This document shows positions 55,947 through 64,000 of a stretch of 64,000 nucleotides of DNA, one piece after another (positions within the stretch are counted from its first letter, which is position 1; every line of letters begins with the position of its first letter). Origin of the DNA: Acidimicrobiaceae bacterium (GTDB lineage: Bacteria > Actinomycetota > Acidimicrobiia > Acidimicrobiales > Ilumatobacteraceae). The notes beneath the pieces are model-generated. The model searched no databases, had not been told where the DNA came from, and worked only from the letters and a program-made list of their open reading frames with translations. The translations under genes were made by a program, and so were the position numbers. The DNA lies in contig CANFIM010000003.1 in assembly GCA_947447175.1 (NCBI GenBank), positions 1 to 64,000 of the forward strand, read 5' to 3'.

Positions 55947-56858
55947 ATGTCCGTGTCGAAGCGCGTTGTCATTCTTGGTCCCACGGCAAGTGGGAAAAGC
56001 GACGTAGCAATGAGCGTTGCCAGCGAACTGGGCAATGTTCACATTGTGGCGGCAGATGCCATTCAGGTGTATCGGCGAATGAATATTGGTTCGGCAAAAC
56101 CCACTGCAGCCGATCAAGAACAAGTACCGCACCACGGTATTGATCTGTGCGAACCCCACGAGCGCTACACCGTTGCTCGCTTCATGGACGATGTTGCCGC
56201 GGCGCGCGAGAAAATTGCAGCGGCTGATGCATGTGAATTAATTGTGGGCGGCACTGGTTTGTATGTGACCGCTCTTGTTGACGGACTCACTATGCCTGGC
56301 GAGTGGCCTGAGATTCGCGCTGAGTTGGAAGCAAATGAAGACACCGCCGCATTGTTTGCACAACTGCTCGCGCTTGATGTACAAGCCACCCAGAAGATGG
56401 AACCCAACAATCGTCGCCGCATAATTCGCGCGTTAGAAGTGTGTTTGGGCAGTGGCGAAAAGTTCAGTTCGTTTGGTGATGGGGTGGGGCAGTTCCCCGC
56501 AACCGCCACACGACAAATAGGCATCAAATGGAATCGCGATACTTTGCGTGCGCGCATTGCCGAGCGCGTGCATCGCATGGTGGCTGCTGGCCTTACCCAC
56601 GAAGTGCAAGCATTGCTTGCTGAGCCAGAAGGTATCTCTGCCACTGCACGTCAGGGTCTTGGCTACAAGGAATTCATAGAGCACATTGAGGGTCGCTGGA
56701 CTCTGGAAGAAGCCGTGAATGCCACCATTTTGCGGACGCAGCAATTCGCTATCCGTCAAGAGCGGTGGTATCGCCGCGACCCCCGTATTGAGTGGGTCGA
56801 AGTACAAACCGACCCGATTGCCGAAGTCACCCCTTTGTTGCGGGAGGCGTTGGCATAG
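55947..56858 (+). CDS. miaA: tRNA dimethylallyltransferase MiaA
   Basis: VVILGPTASGKSDVAMSVA; VAADAIQVYRRMNIGSAKPTAADQEQVPHHGIDL. Confidence 0.97.
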   Translation: MSVSKRVVILGPTASGKSDVAMSVASELGNVHIVAADAIQVYRRMNIGSAKPTAADQEQVPHHGIDLCEPHERYTVARFMDDVAAAREKIAAADACELIVGGTGLYVTALVDGLTMPGEWPEIRAELEANEDTAALFAQLLALDVQATQKMEPNNRRRIIRALEVCLGSGEKFSSFGDGVGQFPATATRQIGIKWNRDTLRARIAERVHRMVAAGLTHEVQALLAEPEGISATARQGLGYKEFIEHIEGRWTLEEAVNATILRTQQFAIRQERWYRRDPRIEWVEVQTDPIAEVTPLLREALA

Positions 56859-57682
56859 TGTCTCTAGCAATGCATGTATCACTGTCGAAGCATCACGGGT
56901 TAGAGAATGACTTCTTGGTCTATGACCTTGCCCAAGGTGAGCCACAGGCGGCGTGGCCAGACCTTGCTCGACGCTGGTGTAATCGCTCCACGGGTATCGG
57001 TGCAGATGGTTTGCTCTTGTTGGGCATTGACGAGGGCACCAACCTCACCATGCGGTTGTACAACGCAGATGGCAGTGTTGCCGAAATGAGCGGAAACGGC
57101 ATTCGTTGTTTGGTGCAAGCCGCGCATCACACATTGGGCAACATTGTTGACACCACCTATCACGTGCGCACCGATGCCGGTATGCGCACTGCAACAGTGA
57201 AGAGTGAATGGGAAGACAACACCATTCAGATCAGTGTTGACATGGGATTCGTTACAGACCTTGATGAACCACACAACTGGGGCGCACTTGAATGTGACCC
57301 ATTGCGACCCGTTGCACATGTGTCGCTCGGCAATCCGCATTCAGTTGTGGGCGTTGGAGCAGGCGATGTTGCACTGGTTGACCTTGCACGTCTTGGTGCG
57401 TTAGTGCCACATGTGAATCTTGAAATCATCGAGCCCGGCCCTGGCAGCAACGCCATCACCATGCGCGTGCATGAACGTGGCGCTGGCATTACACGTGCGT
57501 GCGGCACTGGTGCTTGCGCAGCTGCATCCGCAGCAATTCAGTGGGGCTTTGTATCTGAGGTTTCTGAACAAGTTGTGGTGCACATGGACGGTGGAATTGC
57601 TCGCGTGCATATTGCTGATGATGGTCGTGCAACTCTTATTGGTCCTGCTCAATTCATTGCAAGCATCACGGTGCCTGTGTGA
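56858..57682 (+). CDS. dapF: Diaminopimelate epimerase
   Basis: SKHHGLENDFLVYDL; YNADGSVAEMSGNGIRCLVQAA; MRVHERGAGITRACGTGACAAASAAI. GTG start overlapping the miaA TAG. Confidence 0.96.
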   Translation: MSLAMHVSLSKHHGLENDFLVYDLAQGEPQAAWPDLARRWCNRSTGIGADGLLLLGIDEGTNLTMRLYNADGSVAEMSGNGIRCLVQAAHHTLGNIVDTTYHVRTDAGMRTATVKSEWEDNTIQISVDMGFVTDLDEPHNWGALECDPLRPVAHVSLGNPHSVVGVGAGDVALVDLARLGALVPHVNLEIIEPGPGSNAITMRVHERGAGITRACGTGACAAASAAIQWGFVSEVSEQVVVHMDGGIARVHIADDGRATLIGPAQFIASITVPV

Positions 57683-59007
57683 GTAATCCGTACCAGGAAG
57701 CCCTTGGTGCAACGCTCATTGAGCGCACATTTCGTGAACGCATTGTGTTGGTGGGTGTCACCATGGGTGGACACACCGATGACGACACAGAAGACGGGCT
57801 CGATGAACTGTCTTTGCTGATAGATACAGCTGGCGCAGATGAAGTTGCTCGTGTCACGCAGCGTAGGGATACGCCAGATTCTGCGTTTTATATCGGCAAA
57901 GGAAAAGCCGAAGAGTTGAAAGAAGTGTGTTTGGCGCTTGACGCCGACACCGTGGTGTTCGATAACGAACTCACTGCAGGTCAGCAATACAACCTTGAAC
58001 GATTGTTGGGTCGTACTGCGCTTGATCGCACTGCAGTCATTCTCGACATTTTCGCGCAGAATGCGCACACGCTTGAAGGTAAAGCTCAAGTAGAACTGGC
58101 CATGTTGCGGTATCGCTTGCCTCGTTTGCGCCGTGGCGCAAAAGGTGGTTTGTCGCAGCAGGGTGGTGGTATTGGTACGCGTGGTCCTGGTGAAACACGT
58201 TTGGAAGTGGATCGCCGTCGCATCATGCGCCGCATCGAAAAACTTGAACGTGATCTCAAAGGTTTGCAGCGCACGCGTCATACGCAACGCAAGAGCCGTG
58301 GTCGTAGCGGTCTTGCATCAGTTGCCATTGTTGGTTACACCAATGCAGGTAAATCGACATTGTTGAATGCACTCACATCGGCCGGTGTGTTGGTGGAGAA
58401 CAGATTGTTTGCCACACTCGACCCCACCACACGGCGATTGTCGTTACCTGGTGGTGAACCAGTGTTGGTGTCTGACACAGTGGGCTTTATTCGTGCATTG
58501 CCTCACGCGCTTGTTGAATCATTTAAGAGCACATTGGAAGTTGCGTCAGAGGCAGACATGTTGGTGCATGTGGTTGATGCAAGCTCCACACACCCTGAGC
58601 AGCAAATCACTGCAGTGCGCGAAGTGCTCGCTGAGATTGGTGCCGACTCAGTTCCCGAATTCATCGTGTTTAACAAGGCAGACCTTGTTGACGATTGGGG
58701 AGCATCGCTAGTTGATGACTACCCAGGTTCTGTGGTGGTGTCGGCGTTACAGAACGAAGGCCTCGATCTCATGCTGAAGCGGTTGTCTGACCGCATGCGA
58801 TCAATCACGCGCGTCACAGACTTGCTGGTGCCGTACGACCGAGGCGACATTGTTGCCTCTATTCACCGTGAAGGTGAAGTGGTTCTCATGGAAGACATGG
58901 AAGGTGGCCTGCATATGCGAGCCCGATTGTCGGAAGCATCCGAGGGCCGTTTGCGTGAGTTCGTTGTGAAGCTCGACGATGATGGAAACTTGATACATCA
59001 TGACTGA
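57679..59007 (+). CDS. hflX: GTPase HflX
   Basis: GTG start. LDRTAVILDIFAQNAHTLEGKAQVELAMLRYRLPRLRRGAKGGLSQQGGGIGTRGPGETRLEVDRRRI; GYTNAGKSTLLNALTSA. Confidence 0.97.
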   Translation: MSNPYQEALGATLIERTFRERIVLVGVTMGGHTDDDTEDGLDELSLLIDTAGADEVARVTQRRDTPDSAFYIGKGKAEELKEVCLALDADTVVFDNELTAGQQYNLERLLGRTALDRTAVILDIFAQNAHTLEGKAQVELAMLRYRLPRLRRGAKGGLSQQGGGIGTRGPGETRLEVDRRRIMRRIEKLERDLKGLQRTRHTQRKSRGRSGLASVAIVGYTNAGKSTLLNALTSAGVLVENRLFATLDPTTRRLSLPGGEPVLVSDTVGFIRALPHALVESFKSTLEVASEADMLVHVVDASSTHPEQQITAVREVLAEIGADSVPEFIVFNKADLVDDWGASLVDDYPGSVVVSALQNEGLDLMLKRLSDRMRSITRVTDLLVPYDRGDIVASIHREGEVVLMEDMEGGLHMRARLSEASEGRLREFVVKLDDDGNLIHHD

Positions 59008-60121
59008 CATCAATCGCGACCTAGTGGGCTTCGAGCCGCCGCCGTATCCATACGACCGTCTCGACCCCATTCAAAAAATTGCCGCGCAACTTGATGGTGG
59101 CATTGTTGACCTCTCCATCGGTACGCCATGTGACCCACCACCTGCTGCTGTGATTGAAGCTCTCTCCAACTCAGGGTCTGAGCGGGGCTATCCCGCTTCC
59201 ATTGGTTCAGAAGCATTGCGTCGTTCTATTGCGCGGTGGATGGGCCGCCGATTTGAAGTTGATGTTCCCGTGTCACGCATCGCTGCTTGTATCGGCACAA
59301 AAGAGTTCGTGGCCACTACGCCGCAGTTCATGAAGCTTCGTCGCCCTAACCGCGACACAGTGCTGTATCCGGCCGTTGCGTACCCCACGTATGAGATGGG
59401 TGCAGTGCTTGCAGGGTTGCGTGCAGTTGCAGTGCCCACCAACGCTGAGGGCCACATGGATTTCACGTCCATCAGCCAAGACGACATTGATCGCGCATTG
59501 ATGCTGTGGGTGAATAGTCCCAGTAACCCCACTGGTGTGCTTGATGATTTGAAGTACGCGGCAAATTGGGGACGCACGAACAACATTCCTGTATTCAGCG
59601 ATGAGTGTTATGCCGAGTTCACCTGGGCAACCAGTGCGCAGTCAATTTTGCAGCACGGGCTTGAAGGTGTTGTTGCGGTGCATTCGCTGTCCAAGCGTTC
59701 AAACTTGGCTGGTGTTCGTGTTGGTTTCTATGCAGGTGATGCCGAGATTGTTGAATATCTCAAAGAGGTGCGCAAGCACGCAGGTTTTATGCTTCCCGGC
59801 CCTGCACAGGCAGCGGGCGTTGCAGCGTTAGATGATGATGAGCACGTAGCAGTCCAACGTGATCGTTATCGCCAGCGTTTGGAATTTATGGCCAGCACAT
59901 TGTCGAAGTGGTCGGGCATTGACATTCAGATGCCCGATGGTGGCTTCTACTTGTGGTTCGATGCGCAAGACGCATGGGCATTCACAGAGAAGTTGGCGCG
60001 TGAAGGTGGAGCATTGGTGAGCCCCGGTGATTTCTACGGCGCTGGCGGTTCAAAGTTTGTGCGCGTTGCAGTGGTGCAACCCGACGCAAAACTAAAGCTT
60101 GTTGCTGATCGTTTGAAGTAA
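59000..60121 (+). CDS. dapC: Succinyldiaminopimelate aminotransferase (DapC-type class I/II aminotransferase)
   Basis: VDLSIGTPCDPPPAAVIEAL; WVNSPSNPTGVLDDL; VHSLSKRSNLAGVRVGFYAGD. Adjacent to dapF/hflX. Confidence 0.88.
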   Translation: MTDINRDLVGFEPPPYPYDRLDPIQKIAAQLDGGIVDLSIGTPCDPPPAAVIEALSNSGSERGYPASIGSEALRRSIARWMGRRFEVDVPVSRIAACIGTKEFVATTPQFMKLRRPNRDTVLYPAVAYPTYEMGAVLAGLRAVAVPTNAEGHMDFTSISQDDIDRALMLWVNSPSNPTGVLDDLKYAANWGRTNNIPVFSDECYAEFTWATSAQSILQHGLEGVVAVHSLSKRSNLAGVRVGFYAGDAEIVEYLKEVRKHAGFMLPGPAQAAGVAALDDDEHVAVQRDRYRQRLEFMASTLSKWSGIDIQMPDGGFYLWFDAQDAWAFTEKLAREGGALVSPGDFYGAGGSKFVRVAVVQPDAKLKLVADRLK

Positions 60122-60132
60122 AGAAGAAACGG

Positions 60133-60765
60133 TTAGCGCAACTTGCGCATGACCGTGACAACTTTGCCGAACACCACAACTTCATCGGCATTGAACACCA
60201 TGGGCTTCATGGTGTCGTTTGCAGGAATGAGTGTGATGGTTTTGCCTGACTTCTTGAAGGTTTTGACAGTGCCTTCTTCGCCTGGAATTCCGGCCACCAC
60301 AATGTCGCCGTTCTCTGCAACGTTTTGTTGACGAGCAACAACAAAGTCGCCATCGAGAATGCCGGCATTGATCATTGATTCACCGCGCACGCGCAACATG
60401 AAAAGTTCGCCTTCGCCTGTGAAGTCAGATGGAACCGGAATGAGGTCTTCCACGTTTTCCTGAGCGAGAACATCAGTACCTGCTGCAACGTCACCAATCA
60501 GCGGAATGTGGCGGGCCGGACGGCGCTCCATTGCAATTTCAGAGTTGGTGTCGAAGCGCACTTCAAGCGCACGTGGCTTCGAAGGGTCACGGCGCAAGAA
60601 GCCCAGCTTCTGCAGCGTGGAGAGGTGGTTGTGCACGGTGGAGGGGGAGTTGAGCCCCACGGCCTCACAGATTTCGCGCACCGAAGGTGGATAGCCCCGG
60701 TCTTGCATGGCTTGTTCAATAACCAAGAGGATTTCGCGCTGGCGGGGAGTGAGGGCTTCAGACAT
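60133..60765 (-). CDS. lexA: LexA repressor
   Basis: MSEALTPRQREILLVIEQAMQDRGYPPSVREICEAVGLNSPSTVHNHLSTLQKLGFLRRDPSKPRALEV; Ser/Lys protease region RGESMINAGILDGDFVVARQQ. Confidence 0.98.
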   Translation of the reverse strand: MSEALTPRQREILLVIEQAMQDRGYPPSVREICEAVGLNSPSTVHNHLSTLQKLGFLRRDPSKPRALEVRFDTNSEIAMERRPARHIPLIGDVAAGTDVLAQENVEDLIPVPSDFTGEGELFMLRVRGESMINAGILDGDFVVARQQNVAENGDIVVAGIPGEEGTVKTFKKSGKTITLIPANDTMKPMVFNADEVVVFGKVVTVMRKLR

Positions 60766-60798
60766 GTCTGGAAGCGTACAGGTGTTCGGGGGCTGGGT

Positions 60799-60882
60799 CA
60801 AACACCTGTTCGGAGAACGAATGTTCGGGAATTCTCTTGACACCGAACACTTGTTCGGTTAAAACATACGAACACCCGTTCG
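60799..60882. promoter_or_regulatory. Cluster of four LexA (SOS) boxes in the lexA / LysM divergent region
   Basis: CAAACACCTGTTCG (60799-60812, one mismatch), AGAACGAATGTTCG (60814-60827, one mismatch), CGAACACTTGTTCG (60844-60857, perfect), CGAACACCCGTTCG (60869-60882, perfect) against CGAAC-N4-GTTCG. Confidence 0.88.
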
Positions 60883-60942
60883 CTACGGTGCACACCATAA
60901 AGACCGCCCGGTCCCCTCAACCCCTCAAACAAAGGAAATCCC

Positions 60943-61287
60943 ATGGCAACCACCATCGATCCACTCCTCTTCGGAAACTCAGCACAGCAAGCATTTGGCG
61001 TTCGCCACCAGCGTCCTAGCCAGGCCACATTCCGCCGCCGTCGCCGCACAGTCGGTGCTGTGGTGGTTTTCGCCCTGGCATCTGGCTTCATCACTACGTC
61101 AGCCTTTGCGTCGAACCCATCAGAGGGCCAAGTAGTGCCCCGCACCGTGGTGGTGCAGTCGGGTGACACCATCTGGAGCATTGCTCGCAATATTTCACCA
61201 ACCGGTGGCATTGCAGATCTCGTGGCTGAACTTGTGCGTCTCAATGGCACACATCTTGAGCCTGGTCAGGTCGTTCGCATCCCGTAA
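60943..61287 (+). CDS. LysM-domain membrane/secreted protein, probable SOS-induced cell-division inhibitor (YneA/DivS/Rv2719c-like position)
   Basis: 114 aa. TM segment TVGAVVVFALASGFITTSAFA, then LysM TVVVQSGDTIWSIARNISPTGGIADLVAELVRLNGTHLEPGQVVRIP. Divergent from lexA behind LexA boxes. Confidence 0.85.
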   Translation: MATTIDPLLFGNSAQQAFGVRHQRPSQATFRRRRRTVGAVVVFALASGFITTSAFASNPSEGQVVPRTVVVQSGDTIWSIARNISPTGGIADLVAELVRLNGTHLEPGQVVRIP

Positions 61288-61338
61288 TGCAACGCGCGTG
61301 CGGTCTTCAATTTTTGTAAGAACGCAAGCACGGCAAAG

Positions 61339-61361
61339 AAAAGTCACCTAATGTGACTTTT
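61339..61361. promoter_or_regulatory. Hairpin / putative leaderless promoter region directly in front of nrdR
   Basis: aaaagtcac-ctaat-gtgactttt (9-bp stem) ending 1 nt before the nrdR GTG. It contains TAATGT (61349-61354), suitably placed as a -10. Confidence 0.5.
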
Positions 61362-61362
61362 C

Positions 61363-61821
61363 GTGCATTGCCCCGTATGCCGACATGACGACACAAAGGT
61401 GATCGATTCGCGAGCCGCTGAAGCTGGCACCGCCATTCGCCGTCGTCGCTCATGTCCTGAGTGCGCATACCGCTTCACCACCTATGAGCGCCTTGAGGGT
61501 GCGCCTCTCATGGTTCTGAAGCGCTCTGGCATCCGCGTTGCCTTTGATCGAGCCAAAGTGGTGTTTGGTGTTCGTTCCGCTTGCAAAGGTCGCCCTGTCG
61601 AAGAGGCACAAATTGACGCCCTTGCCGAAATGGTGGAAGACGACATGCGCCTTGCTCAAACCTCAGGAATTGAAATCACATCGTCCACTGTTGGGCATGC
61701 AGTTCTTGAACATTTGAAGGCTCTCGACGAAGTGGCGTACATGCGCTTTGCCAGTGTGTACAAAAACTTCGACGGTGCTGCCGACTTCAGTCGCGAACTT
61801 GCATTGCTGAAGCAGTCATAA
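61363..61821 (+). CDS. nrdR: Transcriptional repressor NrdR
   Basis: GTG start. MHCPVCRHDDTKVIDSRAAEAGTAIRRRRSCPECAYRFTTYERLEG; YMRFASVYKNFDGAADF. Confidence 0.97.
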   Translation: MHCPVCRHDDTKVIDSRAAEAGTAIRRRRSCPECAYRFTTYERLEGAPLMVLKRSGIRVAFDRAKVVFGVRSACKGRPVEEAQIDALAEMVEDDMRLAQTSGIEITSSTVGHAVLEHLKALDEVAYMRFASVYKNFDGAADFSRELALLKQS

Positions 61822-61825
61822 GTTT

Positions 61826-62407
61826 TTATTGCGCGGTTCGCTCGTAGCGAACGAAAACAAAGTCGCCATTTGTTTCAGTTGATGTCAACGTGAAACGACG
61901 CAATGTGTGCGGAGCAAATGACAACGATGGTCCTCTGCGACCGCCAACCTTTGGTGAGAACGTGAGGTTGATGGCGTCAACAAGATCTGCCTCAAGAAGT
62001 GCAGCGTTCAACATGGGGCCGCCTTCAACATGAATCATGCCGTCAGGTAATTGCGCAATCACTGTTGCGAAATCAATGGACTCTGAGCCAGCTCGAATGC
62101 TGTCAACCGGAACATCGGGGGCATCAGTGGTGGTAACAACAAAACCGGAGCCACTAGCAAACAGGGGAGAGGCGAAATTGAGTGCGCACGACTGAGTGAC
62201 AACGCCAATGCGTAAGCCTTGCTTCGATGGCGCGCCATACCCTTCGCCACGAGCCGTACCCGCGCCTACCAACACCACTGAAGCCTGTGCACGCAGCCCA
62301 ATGAGGCGCTGCTGGTCTGCGGGCCCTCCAAGCGGGCGAGAACGGCCATTCACGTCAATCTCGCCGTCGGGCGTGGCGATCATGCATAGTTCCACGCTCT
62401 TGGCCAT
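61826..62407 (-). CDS. RibD C-terminal-domain (pyrimidine/dihydrofolate reductase-like) protein
   Basis: MIATPDGEIDVNGRSRPLGGPADQQRLIGLRAQASVVLVGAGTARGEGY; MIHVEGGPMLNAALLEADLVDAINLTFSPKVGG. Confidence 0.87.
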   Translation of the reverse strand: MAKSVELCMIATPDGEIDVNGRSRPLGGPADQQRLIGLRAQASVVLVGAGTARGEGYGAPSKQGLRIGVVTQSCALNFASPLFASGSGFVVTTTDAPDVPVDSIRAGSESIDFATVIAQLPDGMIHVEGGPMLNAALLEADLVDAINLTFSPKVGGRRGPSLSFAPHTLRRFTLTSTETNGDFVFVRYERTAQ

Positions 62408-62452
62408 GGCTCAAGTGTACGAAGCGATGGTGGTTCGTGGCAGAGTGACGGA

Positions 62453-64000
62453 ATGACTAGCGACCAGAACCGCACCGTTTTCCGCACCTGCCCTCTGTGT
62501 GAGGCCACCTGCGGTTTGGAAATCACCGTGAACCCTCAAGAACAAGTGGTGCGTATTCGTGGCGACCAGGACGACGTTTTCAGTCACGGCTTTATTTGCC
62601 CCAAGGGCAGCACGCTGAAGCAATTGCACGAAGACCCTGATCGTTTGCGCATGCCCATGGTGAAGCGCGATGGCGTGCATGTGGAAGTCACATGGGATGA
62701 AGCATGGAAAGAAGTGGAACGCGGACTCATGGGCGTCATTGAACGTCATGGGCGCAGTGCACTCTCTGCGTATTTGGGCAACCCCAACGCACACAACCTT
62801 GGCCCACAGTTGTTCAGTGGCGTCATGTTGCGCTCGATGGGTACGCGAAACATTTTCAGTGCATCATCCGTTGACCAAATGCCGATGCATGTTGCAGGCG
62901 GTTTCATGTTCGGTAGCGCACAACACATTCCGGTTCCCGATATTGATCACACTGATTACTTGTTAATGCTGGGTGCAAACCCATACATGTCGAACGGCAG
63001 CTTGTGCACTGCACCTGATTACCCCGGACGCATTCAGGCCATTCGCGCACGCGGCGGAAAAGTTGTGGTGGTGGATCCGCGTCGTTCGAAAACTGCAGAG
63101 AACAGTGATGAATGGATTTCCATTCGTCCTGGTACCGACGGCTTGTTCATGGCGGCACTTGCCAACGTGATGTTTGCTGAAGGCATTGCAAAAGTGGAAC
63201 CACGCATTGCGAACTATCTCAGCGGTCTTGATGAATTCCGCACTGCAATTGCGCCATTCACTCCAGAACGCGTCACAGCAGCAACGGGAGTACCCGCTGA
63301 CACCATCGTGCGCATTGCACGAGAGATGTGCGCATCGCCAACAACGGCGGTGTACGGACGTATCGGTGTGAACACTGTGGAGTTTGGCTCCACGAATGCA
63401 TGGCTTGTGAATGTGCTCAGCATCATCACGGGCAACTTCGATAAGCGTGGTGGAGACATGTTCACTACTCCTGCTGCTGGCGGTGCCACAACGCGTGGCA
63501 CGGCAGGCAAAGGCAAAGGATTCCAAACAGGTCGCGGCCACAGTCGTGTGAGCAACAAGCCTGAGGTATTGGGCGAGTATCCCGTTGCAGTTCTGGCTGA
63601 AGAAATATTGACTCCTGGTGAGAATCAAATTCGCGCAACCATCACGGTGGCAGGCAACCCTGTTTTGTCAACGCCACATTCACAACAACTAGATAAAGCT
63701 CTTGCCGATCTTGAGTTCATGGTGTCCATTGACATTTATCTCAACGAAACAACGCGACATGCCAACGTGATTCTTCCACCACCTTCTGCATTGGAAAAAG
63801 ATCACTACGACATTGGTTTGTATGTATACGCGGTGCGCAACATTGCGAACTACAGCCAAGCTGTCTTGGAAAAAGATCCTGCTGCATTAGACGAGTGGGA
63901 AATCCTCGTGAAAATGGGCGCCATCTTGCAAGGTCTCGGCACAGATGTTGATCCGGCAGTGATGGATGATCAAACAATCACTGCAGCGGTTACGTCAGCA
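62453..64000 (+). CDS. Molybdopterin-dependent oxidoreductase (formate dehydrogenase/nitrate reductase-like), 3'-truncated by window edge
   Basis: ATG at 62453, open to the edge: MTSDQNRTVFRTCPLCEATCGLEITVNPQEQVVRIRGDQDDVFSHGFICPKGSTLKQLHEDPDRLRMPMVK...VVVDPRRSKTAENSDEWISIRPGTDG. Fe4S4 motif CxxCxxxC-x(n)-CPKG. Absent from ORF track because no stop lies in the window. Confidence 0.93.
   Translation, partial: MTSDQNRTVFRTCPLCEATCGLEITVNPQEQVVRIRGDQDDVFSHGFICPKGSTLKQLHEDPDRLRMPMVKRDGVHVEVTWDEAWKEVERGLMGVIERHGRSALSAYLGNPNAHNLGPQLFSGVMLRSMGTRNIFSASSVDQMPMHVAGGFMFGSAQHIPVPDIDHTDYLLMLGANPYMSNGSLCTAPDYPGRIQAIRARGGKVVVVDPRRSKTAENSDEWISIRPGTDGLFMAALANVMFAEGIAKVEPRIANYLSGLDEFRTAIAPFTPERVTAATGVPADTIVRIAREMCASPTTAVYGRIGVNTVEFGSTNAWLVNVLSIITGNFDKRGGDMFTTPAAGGATTRGTAGKGKGFQTGRGHSRVSNKPEVLGEYPVAVLAEEILTPGENQIRATITVAGNPVLSTPHSQQLDKALADLEFMVSIDIYLNETTRHANVILPPPSALEKDHYDIGLYVYAVRNIANYSQAVLEKDPAALDEWEILVKMGAILQGLGTDVDPAVMDDQTITAAVTSA

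Noticed and set aside
57649-58287. 212-aa minus-strand ORF
   Set aside because: Antisense to hflX; no motif or credible start region.
1-64000. Defence islands, prophage, integrative elements, secondary-metabolite clusters
   Set aside because: No integrase, transposase, restriction-modification, toxin-antitoxin, Cas, phage structural or PKS/NRPS genes recognised; the two tRNA genes show no adjacent integrase or visible attachment duplication.

Overview
This 64 kb window is gene-dense bacterial chromosome with an actinobacterial gene order. An Acidimicrobiia-like, moderate-GC planktonic lineage is my inference and was not tested. I found no CRISPR array, transposase, integrase, prophage or secondary-metabolite cluster. 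Most of the window is core chromosome: an rpmB-fakA-recG-rsmD-coaD-(DivIVA-like)-DUF177-rpmF-plsX-acpP-rnc-mutM-smc-ftsY-ffh-rpsP-khpA-rimM-trmD-rplS-DUF2469-yraN run, followed by recA-miaB-miaA-dapF-hflX-dapC-lexA/LysM-nrdR. The other genes encode acyl-CoA metabolism proteins, an EttA ABC-F protein, a fused KGD/2-oxoglutarate dehydrogenase, PEPCK, an animal-type haem peroxidase, tRNA-Lys and tRNA-His, and a molybdopterin oxidoreductase cut by the right edge. I did not find a convincing wholly new multi-gene system. The observations most worth follow-up are: (i) a NYN-RNase + S1 + histone-H1-like Lys/Ala-tail fusion protein; (ii) a cluster of LexA boxes between lexA and a divergent LysM protein, a probable SOS division inhibitor, with a further perfect box upstream of recA; (iii) a secreted animal haem peroxidase whose basic C-terminus is encoded antisense over a neighbouring gene; (iv) a probable leaderless nrdR start next to a hairpin; (v) departures from usual synteny (no recX after recA, no lepB/rnhB after rplS, a lipoprotein gene between ftsY and ffh); and (vi) small genes missing from the ORF track (rpmF and a 36-aa membrane protein).
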